DNA of 53,044 nucleotides, from assembly GCA_036823195.1 (NCBI GenBank), contig DAISGI010000016.1:1-53044 (forward strand), read 5' to 3'. Positions 25,658-34,013 of this stretch are shown piece after piece. Each line of letters begins with the position of its first letter. Within the stretch, counting starts at the first letter, position 1. The notes below the pieces were generated by a model. It searched no databases. It had not been told where the DNA came from and saw only the letters and a program-made list of their open reading frames with translations. The position numbers were made by a program, and so were the translations under genes. Origin of the DNA: UBA4874 sp002399435. GTDB taxonomy: Bacteria > Bacillota > Clostridia > Caldicoprobacterales > DTU083.

Positions 25658-25958
25658 CATTTATACAATGGTTTTTTCCCATGAAACATGAATGTTACTC
25701 CGGTCTGTCAAGGGTGAATGCATACGCGCCGATGGCTACAGCCGCCAATAGATTCAACGAATCGACCTATGCCGATTGGGGTATCCTGACGGCAACGCCC
25801 AGATGCCGGAAGCATTCGTCAAGTCCGGATGCTTCATTTCCATAAACAAGCGAAAAAAGCCGATGCCTTGAAATGCTTTTTGGCTTTGATTCCACTTCAC
25901 CATCCAAATTGCTGATTCGAATCCTCAAGAAAATTATATCAAGTTTACCATAACATCC
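25658..25958. other. Decayed interval, about 300 bases
   Basis: No start with a ribosome binding site and no frame over about 65 codons. A hairpin-like AAAAAGC...GCTTTTT lies near 25850-25885 and a T-arm-like GATTCGAATC near 25915, but no tRNA can be folded around it. Probably degraded coding DNA. Confidence 0.35.
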
Positions 25959-25987
25959 TTGACTTCTTAGGAAGGATTAGATATTAT
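25959..25987 (+). promoter_or_regulatory. Sigma-A promoter of the small lipoprotein
   Basis: TTGACT and TATTAT are separated by exactly 17 bases, 39 bases before the start codon. Confidence 0.7.
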
Positions 25988-26026
25988 TAAATTAAATTGA
26001 TAAATCTTCAGACAGGAGGCATTGTT

Positions 26027-26332
26027 ATGAAGAGAGCAAATTATCTACTGTGCTTCATTCTGGTATTACTATCAATTTTTTCAGCATGTGCATCAAGAGG
26101 TGCAAAGAGTGTGTATGACATGAATAAAAAAGAGGCAGTTATTTGGGTTAAGCAAAATAAAATTGAAATCCCTGATGACTTAAATAATAAATGGCTTGGG
26201 GAAACCATTTTAAGTGTAATTAAGGCACATAAAGAAGGTTATCGTGCAAGTAATGCTATAAGTTATAATAAAACACGGGACTTTATGAGGGAAATAGAAA
26301 AGAAGCTGGATTCGATAGATGCTGCTTCATAA
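26027..26332 (+). CDS. Small lipoprotein of unknown function
   Basis: 101 residues from ATG 26027, with AGGAGG 8 bases upstream. A lipoprotein signal (YLLCFILVLLSIFSAC, Cys at about residue 20) precedes a short, charged, helical mature domain (KKEAVIWVKQNKIEIPDDLN). No family is recognised. It has its own promoter and terminator, so it is an independent small gene, and it is AT-rich compared with both flanks, which may indicate transfer. Confidence 0.7.
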   Translation: MKRANYLLCFILVLLSIFSACASRGAKSVYDMNKKEAVIWVKQNKIEIPDDLNNKWLGETILSVIKAHKEGYRASNAISYNKTRDFMREIEKKLDSIDAAS

Positions 26333-26340
26333 ACGTCTTG

Positions 26341-26375
26341 AAAGTGCCTTCGTGGAAACGCGAGGGCCTTTCTGT
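26341..26375 (+). terminator. Terminator of the small lipoprotein gene
   Basis: Arms AAAGTGCCTTCG and CGAGGGCCTTT with a short loop, followed by CTGTTTG. Confidence 0.6.
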
Positions 26376-26400
26376 TTGCGAGGCATGATGCCGGATCCAA

Positions 26401-26500
26401 AAAAACAACCGGCACCGGGTTCTCACCCATGCCGGCACACGAAACTTCATCTCATTCCTACCAACTTTAACGATCTTTAACGATGCTTAGTCTGTTTGAA
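26401..26500 (-). repeat. Dispersed repeat, copy B, 3' of the HTH gene
   Basis: Shares 30 identical bases with 7798-7827 and lower similarity beyond. On the minus strand it lies 24 bases after the stop codon of the gene at 26524 and ends in a perfect-arm hairpin (CCGGCA.GGGT-GAGA-ACCC..TGCCGG, 26409-26435) followed by TTGTTTTTTTT. Here it behaves as a strong terminator. An internal CGATCTTTAA/CGATGCTTAG duplication distinguishes it from copy A. Confidence 0.65.
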
Positions 26501-26523
26501 CCCGGTATAAACCTTCTGTCCGC

Positions 26524-27435
26524 TCAGTCCTGCGTTATACAGGATTGCAGCTTGGCCACATAATTTTGCAGCCCGGATAGTTTGTCCGTATCGGACAGGC
26601 TGAGAAAGCGCTGATTCACATCCGTCAAATCCAGGAGCTGCCGCCGTACATGGTCGGCTTCCCTGCGTTCCTTGTCCAGACTGACTTCCAGCATCAGGAT
26701 GCGGTTGTTCAAATCCTGCAGTTCCCGGCTGTGGCTTTTCCCGTTTCCTGAACGGCGGTTTCCTGCTGCAAGGCCGCTTAAATCCCGCAGCCCCTTGATT
26801 AGTTCATCCAACGAAACCCCATGGACAGACTTCACGTTGCTTACAAACTGACCGATCCAGTCAATCAGCTGACCGTTGGCACCTTCCGCCGTCACCGGTG
26901 TTTTACCGGAACGAATCAGTCTGGCTCTGGTATACGGATTGAAACAGGCGATTCCTTCCGCCTCGATTTCCCGCATCAGATGACTGACGTATTCGGGTTC
27001 CCTGGCAATTACACTGCGATATTTATTCTGATACCGGATCAATACCCTTTTGTCTCCCTGACTGAGCCGATTGGCACATCCACGGACCGATTCTCCCTGA
27101 GCCTGAGCGATCAGCATCTCCCGGATCAGCTCTTTCTTTTCCTTCGCATCAAACGGTTTCCCGATCACATCTTCCTGGTTCGGATCCTTTTCATCCGAAA
27201 TCGTATCGTCCTCCTGCTTTTCTTCCTGGGTATGAAGATAGCGGTAATAATAATTCCGGATAGTATTCGCCTTCAGTCCGGATCGTCGGGCAATTGCCTC
27301 AAATGCGCGAATAATTGGCATTCTCCGTTCCTTTGCCTTTCCGACTTCCTCCTTCATGATCGACATCAGTTCCGGCTGCAGTTCCGGCTTTTCACCCATC
27401 GTATTGTCTTCATGCAGAGCTTGTTCCTTGGACAT
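26524..27435 (-). CDS. Helix-turn-helix, coiled-coil protein of unknown function
   Basis: 303 residues; GGAGG is 7 bases before the ATG. The N-terminal 75 residues hold a helix-turn-helix-like unit (IRAFEAIARRSGLKANTIRN then YYYRYL), which recalls conserved clostridial proteins of unknown role. A second helical region with ARRYQNK-like basic patches follows (about 105-170), and the last 60 residues form a coiled coil (LNNRILMLEVSLDKERRE). Cytoplasmic, probably DNA-binding and dimeric; this is inference. It is not adjacent to a target gene that would give its role. Confidence 0.65.
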   Translation of the reverse strand: MSKEQALHEDNTMGEKPELQPELMSIMKEEVGKAKERRMPIIRAFEAIARRSGLKANTIRNYYYRYLHTQEEKQEDDTISDEKDPNQEDVIGKPFDAKEKKELIREMLIAQAQGESVRGCANRLSQGDKRVLIRYQNKYRSVIAREPEYVSHLMREIEAEGIACFNPYTRARLIRSGKTPVTAEGANGQLIDWIGQFVSNVKSVHGVSLDELIKGLRDLSGLAAGNRRSGNGKSHSRELQDLNNRILMLEVSLDKERREADHVRRQLLDLTDVNQRFLSLSDTDKLSGLQNYVAKLQSCITQD

Positions 27436-27561
27436 ATTTTTTCCTCCTTCGCATTATTCCAATGCTGCCATAATATTCTAGGTATATTATTCTCCAGAAT
27501 GGAATTGTTTATTCCTGCATATATAAAGATTTGCATCATATATCTGTCATTGCATGAAAAA

Positions 27562-27593
27562 AGGCAATAAAAAAGGCAAGGATTCTCCTTGCC
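27562..27593 (-). terminator. Terminator of the surface-protein gene
   Basis: On the minus strand GGCAAGG-AGAAT-CCTTGCC is followed by TTTTTTATTGCCTTTTTT, 57 bases after the stop codon. Confidence 0.85.
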
Positions 27594-27649
27594 GTAATGA
27601 TAACCATATAATTTCAGATGAAAAGCAGATCGCGTTGAAATCTCAGGCC

Positions 27650-29500
27650 TTATTCCTTGCTCCCTGTTGTCTTGTGCTTTTTCCGGTGCAGAAACGAAAA
27701 CTTGCCGGAACCTTTTGCCAGATAGACCAATGCTCCGATAATCAATACACATACCAGGACAACCACGATCAGAACAACCCGAAGCAGGGTACCCTTGCCG
27801 GACAGACCGCCCTTTCCCACTTTAATGGTCAGCGGCTCGCTTTTTACCGTAAACTTCTGCCCATTCTCGTCCGTCCCGTTGACCTCCATGAAAAAGTCTT
27901 CCGTCTTCTCCACCCGGAAGGTCGTCACCGGGATCGTTTTCTTTTCCCCCGGATTCAGGACAGACAGGTTGTCAATGACCATCCTGCGGTCCATGAGAGT
28001 CAATACCAGGTTATACAGGGGCTCTGTTCCCGTATTCTCAATCACACATTTCAATTCCGCGGTCCCGGGTTTCTTCAGGGAAGCTTTTCTCGAAGTCAGA
28101 CGGACGGTCAGATCCTGACTCAATTCGCCTCCGATGGGAAGTTCCAGTTCAGACGCCTCATAACTGTAATTTTCATTGGTCACGGCATCCTTCGCTCTCA
28201 GGGTAGCCCTGCTGACGGCATCTTTTTCAATGGTCAGCTCCTTGTCGGTATGCACTTCCTGCCCGGCCTCAATCTGTTCAAATGTGTCGATTTCCCCGAA
28301 ATCAGGCTCCTCCAGCACAACATCCTTCAAGTCCACGTTTCCGGTATTGCGGATCACATATTCCAGGGTAAAAGGTTCCCCCGCCGTGATATTCTCCGGC
28401 AGCACAGAGCGTTCAATCTCCACCTGCGGCTGCAGCCGATCCATATGGACATCACAGGAAGACTGGATCAGCTGGTTGGTGTCCTCAACCCGGGCCTGCG
28501 CCGTCAGTTGATAGGTTTTATCCGGCTTGACGGTCCCGGCAAAGCTTGCGGAAGTTTCTTCACCGGGTAAAAGCTGCTCCAGGGTATAAAACACCTTTTG
28601 ATTCCAGTCCAGACACTCCAGGTTTTTCAAAGTGGTATTGCCCGTATTCTTTATTTTCAGCTTGACAGTAACGGATTCCTTCCCCGGCCCCGGTATCAGT
28701 TTTTTATTCGTCTTGCCGGTAATGGACAGGGATGACACCGGCGCTTCCTGCTTGATTGCGATCTTCAGGCCCGTATCAAAGGTTTGCCGAAGTTTCCCAC
28801 CCGATCCCAGGGGATCATCGTACTCTATCACGATATTTCCATTGATCGCCTTATCCAGGGAGACCGTCGTTTCCACGGTTTTCCTTTCTCCGGGCGCAAG
28901 CGCACTGATGGTGCCCAATGTCTTTCCGAGATCGCTGTCCGTAATCGTCAGATTTTTCAGAGTGACATTTGCCCCGGACTGCACTTCCACCTTCATGGCC
29001 GCCTGTTCGCCTTTGAAAACCGGTCCCTTCTGCGAGGAGGAATAGGCCGCACTCATGCTGTCATTGATCGCATAAAACGGGGCCTTCCCTTCCGCCTCCT
29101 GCTCCTGCCGGTCCTCTGCCCCGGCATAACGGATGTGACACGTGATATTGCCCGTACCACCTGCCGCGTCTGCGGAAAAATTCCTGCCGTATAAGGATAA
29201 ATTCTCTCCCGGCCCGATTTCTTCCTTTCCGCCCAGATTAATGGAAAAGTCCCCGCCCGGCACACTTTCCACAGCGCTCAGGATCCGGATGCCCTGCGCA
29301 CTTTTGTTCTGAATCAGGTATGCTCCGCGGCAAGTCCCGCCGGGTGATATAAAGAGCTTTCCATCTATACTGGATATATTACCGGTTATTTCGGCGGAAA
29401 CCGCCACATCGCCGTCTGCGTGAACCGTGCCGGCCACGGCGGAAAACGAGACAACAAAAAGAATCATGCAAAGCAACAGACTGATCATTCGTTTTCTCAT
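27650..29500 (-). CDS. Secreted, membrane-anchored surface protein with CARDB-like repeats
   Basis: 616 residues from ATG 29498-29500, 7 bases after GGGGG. A signal peptide (MRKRMISLLLCMILFVVSF...VHA, cut near residue 28) is followed by four or five immunoglobulin-like units of about 100 residues, each with a central NTGN or NTGT turn (IKNTGNTTLKNLE, IRNTGNVDLKDVV, IENTGTEPLYNLV), as in CARDB/NPCBM-associated repeats. One membrane helix (about 575-598) and a basic tail end the protein; there is no LPXTG. It should project from the cytoplasmic membrane through the wall. Partner and role unknown. It is a single-gene unit. Confidence 0.78.
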   Translation of the reverse strand: MRKRMISLLLCMILFVVSFSAVAGTVHADGDVAVSAEITGNISSIDGKLFISPGGTCRGAYLIQNKSAQGIRILSAVESVPGGDFSINLGGKEEIGPGENLSLYGRNFSADAAGGTGNITCHIRYAGAEDRQEQEAEGKAPFYAINDSMSAAYSSSQKGPVFKGEQAAMKVEVQSGANVTLKNLTITDSDLGKTLGTISALAPGERKTVETTVSLDKAINGNIVIEYDDPLGSGGKLRQTFDTGLKIAIKQEAPVSSLSITGKTNKKLIPGPGKESVTVKLKIKNTGNTTLKNLECLDWNQKVFYTLEQLLPGEETSASFAGTVKPDKTYQLTAQARVEDTNQLIQSSCDVHMDRLQPQVEIERSVLPENITAGEPFTLEYVIRNTGNVDLKDVVLEEPDFGEIDTFEQIEAGQEVHTDKELTIEKDAVSRATLRAKDAVTNENYSYEASELELPIGGELSQDLTVRLTSRKASLKKPGTAELKCVIENTGTEPLYNLVLTLMDRRMVIDNLSVLNPGEKKTIPVTTFRVEKTEDFFMEVNGTDENGQKFTVKSEPLTIKVGKGGLSGKGTLLRVVLIVVVLVCVLIIGALVYLAKGSGKFSFLHRKKHKTTGSKE

Positions 29501-29743
29501 TGCAATTCCCCCAAACCTTGTTTTCCAAAATGCCATGCTGCCATTTTATTTCCATTCATTTTGTTTTATGACATCTTATTATATCACAAGCCTGCCTTCA
29601 ATAAAAAGAGAAGGCTGCAGGCACTGTTTACAAAATGCTTAATTCTTTTCAAACTTTCTGTTACATATGGAATCCTAAGGAATGATTCCCTGAAGTTTTC
29701 AGCATACTAACAAAAACCGATAAAATATGGAGGCTCTCGGAAT

Positions 29744-31219
29744 ATGGGTAAATGGAAATCCGATTTCAGCAAGGCAACGAAAAATGGGATCCCTGTCCTG
29801 GGAAAGCTGGCCGCCCTGGGAGCGATCGGAACACTGGGCGCAATGGGGATCAAAGCATTGAGCCGGCTTGCGGTAAACCAGGCAAGCGACAGCTTTTTGA
29901 AAAAAATTACCAGCCAGGAGTATGATAAGAATCTTTTCGAGGTAGTCTCTTCCACCCTTCGAATCCATCCGCAGGTGATACTGGAAACAGAGCTCCGGGC
30001 CGAATCCGGAAAGGTGCTGGAGCGGCCCATGGGATCCACCGGTATGTTCCCCGGGCTGGATGACATAAAGTTCAATATCGCCCAGATCAATACCATGCCT
30101 GCCGAAATCAATGCGGAAGTGGACAGTTCGGTCACCATCGGCAAGTATGCAAAAAGGCCGCTGACCACAAACCATTTCATGATGCTGGCCCCCATGGCAT
30201 ACGGCCTCGCACTCAGTAAACCGGTGAAGATGGCGCTGGCAAGGGGATGCGCAGCAGCAGGAGTCATCTATCATACCGGAGCAGGCGCCATTCCGGCGGA
30301 TATCCTGAACCAGGCAGGTCCCTTTGTTTTTCAATATGGCCGGGGAAACTGGCCCATTGCACAGGATGCCCTGCTGAAAAGCCAGGCCGTCGAAATTCAG
30401 TTCGGCCAGGGTGCCTTTGCCGGAGTCGGGTTCACGATGGAATCGAAGCTCGTGGCGAAAGAGCTTAGAAAGGAACTGAAATTAAAGAAAGGAAGGGATC
30501 TGATCACCTACTCCAGGCAGGCAGAAGTGCAGAACCCCGGGCAATTAAAAAAGTTGGTGGATAAGCTTCGCACCATGACCGACGGCGTGCCCATCGGCGT
30601 AAAAATAGCAGCAGGCAGGGATCTGGAAAAGGATTTGGCCTGGATCTGTGACAGTGAAGTGGACTTTATCGTTCTCGACGGGGCAGAAGCTGCGACATTC
30701 GGTTCGCCGCCCATCCTTCAGGATGATTTCGGCATTCCCACTGCTTTTGCCGTTCACCGTGCGGACAAATGGATGGAGCAGCACGGATACCGGGAAAGAA
30801 TTTCCCTTATTGTTTCCGGCCGGATCCGCACTCCCGGAGATGCGCTGAAGGTGAAAGCGCTGGGCGCCGATGCCTGCCAGATCGGATCCATCGCACTGGT
30901 GGCAGTATCCCATGGTCAGATCCACAAAGCCCTGCCCTTTGAGCCGCCCACTTCAATAGTCTGGTATGACGGGGAGTCTGCCGATCGGTTTAATATAGAA
31001 GTCGGCGCCCGCTCCCTTCAGAACTTCCTGAAATCCTGCAAACTGGAGATGGAGGACGGGATCCGTGCCCTGGGAAAAACTTCCCTGTCCCAGGTGGATA
31101 AAACGGATCTGGTGACCACCAACGAAATGTATGCGAAAGGACTGGATATCCCCATGGTCTATGTCCCGTCGGACCCTTTGGAACCGAAGCCTCCAAAGGT
31201 GAGAAAGCTGAAACTGTAA
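29744..31219 (+). CDS. FMN-binding glutamate-synthase-family protein
   Basis: 491 residues; GGAGG precedes the ATG by 10 bases. A hydrophobic N-terminal segment (about 17-40) is followed by a TIM-barrel like the FMN domain of GltB: GAGAIPADILNQ, VGIKIAAG-like VPIGVKIAAGRD, IVLDGAEAATFGS, VSGRIRTPGDALK and LGADACQIGS. The cluster cysteines that follow this last motif in true glutamate synthase are absent, and there is no glutaminase domain or GltD neighbour. It therefore belongs to the stand-alone FMN-binding family and probably is not a glutamate synthase. Substrate unknown. Confidence 0.85.
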   Translation: MGKWKSDFSKATKNGIPVLGKLAALGAIGTLGAMGIKALSRLAVNQASDSFLKKITSQEYDKNLFEVVSSTLRIHPQVILETELRAESGKVLERPMGSTGMFPGLDDIKFNIAQINTMPAEINAEVDSSVTIGKYAKRPLTTNHFMMLAPMAYGLALSKPVKMALARGCAAAGVIYHTGAGAIPADILNQAGPFVFQYGRGNWPIAQDALLKSQAVEIQFGQGAFAGVGFTMESKLVAKELRKELKLKKGRDLITYSRQAEVQNPGQLKKLVDKLRTMTDGVPIGVKIAAGRDLEKDLAWICDSEVDFIVLDGAEAATFGSPPILQDDFGIPTAFAVHRADKWMEQHGYRERISLIVSGRIRTPGDALKVKALGADACQIGSIALVAVSHGQIHKALPFEPPTSIVWYDGESADRFNIEVGARSLQNFLKSCKLEMEDGIRALGKTSLSQVDKTDLVTTNEMYAKGLDIPMVYVPSDPLEPKPPKVRKLKL

Positions 31220-31245
31220 AAACCTCAAAAAATATCTGACCTTTA

Positions 31246-31274
31246 TTGACTTTCACAAACCGGTATGCTAAACT
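31246..31274 (+). promoter_or_regulatory. Sigma-A promoter of yugP
   Basis: TTGACT and TAAACT are 17 bases apart, with a 92-base leader before the start codon. Confidence 0.65.
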
Positions 31275-31366
31275 GATACCAATAAATCAATCAGACAGGG
31301 AAGTTCCCGGAAGGAATCCGTATTTCAGGGGTACTCCCGCCTGATCCCGGGAAAGGAGAAGTTTGG

Positions 31367-32065
31367 ATGTTTCCATTTTACTTTGATCCGACCTATGTTT
31401 TGCTGATCCCTGCCATACTTCTGGCAATTTATGCGCAGACAAGGGTTCAGACGACCTTCAATAAATATTCACAGATCCCGGCACGCAGTGGAATGACGGG
31501 AGCGGAAGTCGCCATGGCCCTGCTGAACAGCAATCATATTTATGATGTCAATATTGAGCCGGTCCATGGTCAACTGACAGACTATTATGATCCTCGCAGA
31601 AAGACTCTGAATCTGTCCGAAGGGGTATACCATTCCACATCCCTGGCCGCACTGGGTGTGACGGCTCATGAAGTGGGCCATGCGATCCAGCATGCGACAG
31701 GGTATGCCCCCTTGAAGGTCCGGAGTGCCATTGTCCCCGTCGCCAACATCGGTTCCAATCTGGCATTCCCTTTGCTTTTACTGGGAATCATCCTTGGCAA
31801 TCAGAAAGTGGCGTTTATCGGAGTGGCTGCATTCAGCCTGGCTGTTTTATTCCAGCTGGTCACCCTTCCGGTGGAGTACAATGCCAGCAACCGGGCAGTG
31901 GAAGCGCTTGAGGTGGGCGGCTATCTGGAAAGGGATGAAGTCCATTCGGCCCGCAAGGTACTGAATGCTGCCGCCATGACCTATATGGCCTCCACCCTGA
32001 TGGCAGTCCTGCAGCTGCTGAGACTGCTGATTCTGTCCGGGGCAGGCAACCGGCGCAGGGACTGA
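31367..32065 (+). CDS. yugP: YugP-family membrane zinc metallopeptidase
   Basis: 232 residues; AAGGAG is 8 bases before the ATG. A first membrane helix (about 10-22), a catalytic region with the zincin motif TAHEVGHAIQH (about residue 100-110), two central helices (about 120-165) and a C-terminal helix. The third zinc ligand is probably in NRAVEALEVGGYL. This is the neutral zinc metallopeptidase family of Firmicutes; its substrate is unknown. The gene converges with tyrS, only 7 bases apart, without a visible terminator between them. Confidence 0.9.
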   Translation: MFPFYFDPTYVLLIPAILLAIYAQTRVQTTFNKYSQIPARSGMTGAEVAMALLNSNHIYDVNIEPVHGQLTDYYDPRRKTLNLSEGVYHSTSLAALGVTAHEVGHAIQHATGYAPLKVRSAIVPVANIGSNLAFPLLLLGIILGNQKVAFIGVAAFSLAVLFQLVTLPVEYNASNRAVEALEVGGYLERDEVHSARKVLNAAAMTYMASTLMAVLQLLRLLILSGAGNRRRD

Positions 32066-32072
32066 TGGATGA

Positions 32073-33320
32073 TTATTTTACCGTCAGCTTATGATAAACC
32101 TTTTTACCTTTTCGGATCATCAGGCTTCCGTCCTGCAGATCCTTCTCTGTCAGGGTACGATTGAAGTCCCCGATTCTCTCGTCATTGACATAGACGCCGC
32201 CCTGCTGGATCAGCCTGCGTCCTTCCCCTTTGGAAGGAATCAGCTTCAGATAGGATAACATATCCAGTATTTTGCTGTTTTCGCGGAATTCCTCTGCAGA
32301 AAGAACCGTACCGGGTACCTGCGCATCAGCAGTTCCCTTCCCGAACAGTGCTTCCGCAGCTGCCTGGGCTTTGTCTGCTTCTTTCTTTCCGTGAACAATC
32401 CTTGTCACTTCATAGGCAAGGATCTTTTTTGCTTCATTGATTCCCTCATCCTTCTGATTCCCCAGCCGGTTCACCTCTTCCATCGGCAGGAATGTCAGCA
32501 TGGCAAGGGAATTCCTTACATCCGCATCATCTATATTTCTCCAGTATTGATAGAAGTCATAGGGAGACGTCCTGTCCGGGTCCAGCCACAGGGCGCCGGC
32601 TTCTGTCTTGCCCATTTTCTTTCCGTTGGCAGTGGTTAAAAGACGGAATGTCAAGCCGTATGCCGGAGTCCCTTTTATCTTGCGGATCAGATCCACGCCG
32701 CCCAGAATGTTGGACCACTGATCGTCCCCGCCCAGCTGCAGCTTGCAGTTGTATTTTCGGTTCAGTTCCAGGAAATCATAGCTTTGCATCAGCATATAGT
32801 TGAATTCCAGAAAAGAAAGGCCCTTTTCCATACGGGTGCGGAAACACTCTGCAGTCAGCATGCGATTCACGGAAAAATGGATGCCGATTTCCCTCAGAAA
32901 GTCCACATAGTTCAAATTCAGCAGCCAATCTGCGTTATTGACCAAAATGGCCTTCCCATCTGAAAAATCCAAAAATCTGGAAAGCTGTTTCTGAAAAGAA
33001 CGGCAATTCTCCTCCACTGTTTCCCGGGTCATCATTTTACGCATATCGGTCTTCCCGGTGGGATCGCCGACCATGCCTGTCCCGCCGCCAACCAGCACAA
33101 TGGGCCGGTGACCTGCCTTCTGCATGTGCATCATAATCATAATCTGGATAAAATGTCCCACATGCAGGCTGTCTGCCGTAGGATCAAAACCAATATAAAA
33201 GGTAACAGGTTCTCTGCCCAGCAGGTCCCGGATTTCCACTTCATGAGTCGCCTGCGCCAGATAACCCCGTTCCTTCAATACGTCATAAACATTGGTATAA
33301 TTGTTGCTCTCATTACTCAT
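32073..33320 (-). CDS. tyrS: Tyrosyl-tRNA synthetase
   Basis: 415 residues from ATG 33318-33320; GGAGGG is 6 bases upstream, and the frame further upstream is non-coding. Class I motifs: HVGH (HIGH variant) within FDPTADSLHVGHF, GGDDQWSNILGG for tyrosine and ATP binding, and KMGKT as the KMSKS loop. An S4 RNA-binding domain ends the protein (GRRLIQQGGVYVND). It charges tRNA-Tyr. No T-box fits in the 141-base interval before it, so regulation is by the simple promoter at 33351-33379. Confidence 0.96.
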   Translation of the reverse strand: MSNESNNYTNVYDVLKERGYLAQATHEVEIRDLLGREPVTFYIGFDPTADSLHVGHFIQIMIMMHMQKAGHRPIVLVGGGTGMVGDPTGKTDMRKMMTRETVEENCRSFQKQLSRFLDFSDGKAILVNNADWLLNLNYVDFLREIGIHFSVNRMLTAECFRTRMEKGLSFLEFNYMLMQSYDFLELNRKYNCKLQLGGDDQWSNILGGVDLIRKIKGTPAYGLTFRLLTTANGKKMGKTEAGALWLDPDRTSPYDFYQYWRNIDDADVRNSLAMLTFLPMEEVNRLGNQKDEGINEAKKILAYEVTRIVHGKKEADKAQAAAEALFGKGTADAQVPGTVLSAEEFRENSKILDMLSYLKLIPSKGEGRRLIQQGGVYVNDERIGDFNRTLTEKDLQDGSLMIRKGKKVYHKLTVK

Positions 33321-33350
33321 CCGAATCCCTCCAAATGCATCATGGCTTTT

Positions 33351-33379
33351 ATTGTACCTTCTGATCCGGAAAAGTGCAA
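33351..33379 (-). promoter_or_regulatory. Sigma-A promoter of tyrS
   Basis: TTGCAC and TACAAT are 17 bases apart on the minus strand, giving a leader of about 25 bases. Confidence 0.7.
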
Positions 33380-33461
33380 GGCAAAGAAACGTCCCATTGC
33401 GTTTTAGGAGACCAAAACCGGGTAACAATAACATAAGCATAAAATAAAGGAGGAGTTTGAC

Positions 33462-33833
33462 ATGTCAATAGGAAAATACCTGCAAACCGGAGACTGGAAG
33501 GGAGAAAAGCACGTACCCATCATTCACGTTCCCGATAAAATAAAAGAGGGCGAAGAATTTGAACTGAAGGTCTCCATCGGAGACGCCATCAGGCATCCCA
33601 ACACTCTGGAGCATCATATCTGCTGGATCAAGGTGTTCTATGTGGAAAAGGACGGGAAATTCCCGGTGGAACTGGCAACCTTCAATTTCCAGGCACACGG
33701 GGAGGCAGGCGCCTTTACGGAACCCGTCGGCGTCACCCAGGTAAAACTGCATGCTACTGGTAAGATCTACGCCGTCAGTTACTGCAATATCCACGGCCTG
33801 TGGGAAAACAGCAAGGATATCACCGTGGAATAA
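33462..33833 (+). CDS. Superoxide reductase (neelaredoxin, class II)
   Basis: 123 residues; AAGGAGG precedes the ATG. The iron site is complete: His in EKHVP (with the active-site Lys/Glu next to it), His in IRHPN, two His in LEHHI, and Cys and His in SYCNIHGLW. The N-terminal desulforedoxin domain with its extra iron is absent, so this is the one-iron type. It reduces superoxide to peroxide without making oxygen, a defence typical of strict anaerobes. Single gene; divergent from tyrS. Confidence 0.94.
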   Translation: MSIGKYLQTGDWKGEKHVPIIHVPDKIKEGEEFELKVSIGDAIRHPNTLEHHICWIKVFYVEKDGKFPVELATFNFQAHGEAGAFTEPVGVTQVKLHATGKIYAVSYCNIHGLWENSKDITVE

Positions 33834-33895
33834 TTCATCACCATCAACGATTTCTTCCAACGGCAAGGGAATTGCCTGGCAGAAACAGCTAAGGC

Positions 33896-33947
33896 TAACA
33901 GCAGAGACTAACAATAAAGATTAACAGCAAAGACTAAAAGCAAAGAC
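33896..33947 (+). repeat. Four 13-bp degenerate tandem repeats
   Basis: Units TAACAGCAGAGAC, TAACAATAAAGAT, TAACAGCAAAGAC and TAAAAGCAAAGAC lie head to tail before the terminator that follows the superoxide reductase gene. No coding role. Confidence 0.7.
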
Positions 33948-33973
33948 TGCTGCAAACAGGATTGCAGCAGTCT
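33944..33973. terminator. Shared terminator between superoxide reductase and acyltransferase
   Basis: A 12-bp perfect stem (AGACTGCTGCAA/TTGCAGCAGTCT) with a 6-base loop, T-rich on both outer sides, between convergent genes. Confidence 0.85.
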
Positions 33974-34013
33974 CCCTTTTCCCTTTATCCTTCCCGTTTA
34001 TTTTTAATGGTCA

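Noticed and set aside
25905..25930. tRNA, suggested by a T-arm-like GATTCGAATC
   Set aside because: No acceptor, D or anticodon arms can be paired around it and no CCA end follows.
33321..33461. T-box leader upstream of tyrS
   Set aside because: The interval is only 141 bases, contains a promoter close to the start and lacks the conserved T-box sequence.
33896..33947. CRISPR array
   Set aside because: Units are 13 bases and directly adjacent with no spacers; the 21-bp repeats at 8269 are likewise coding tandem repeats.
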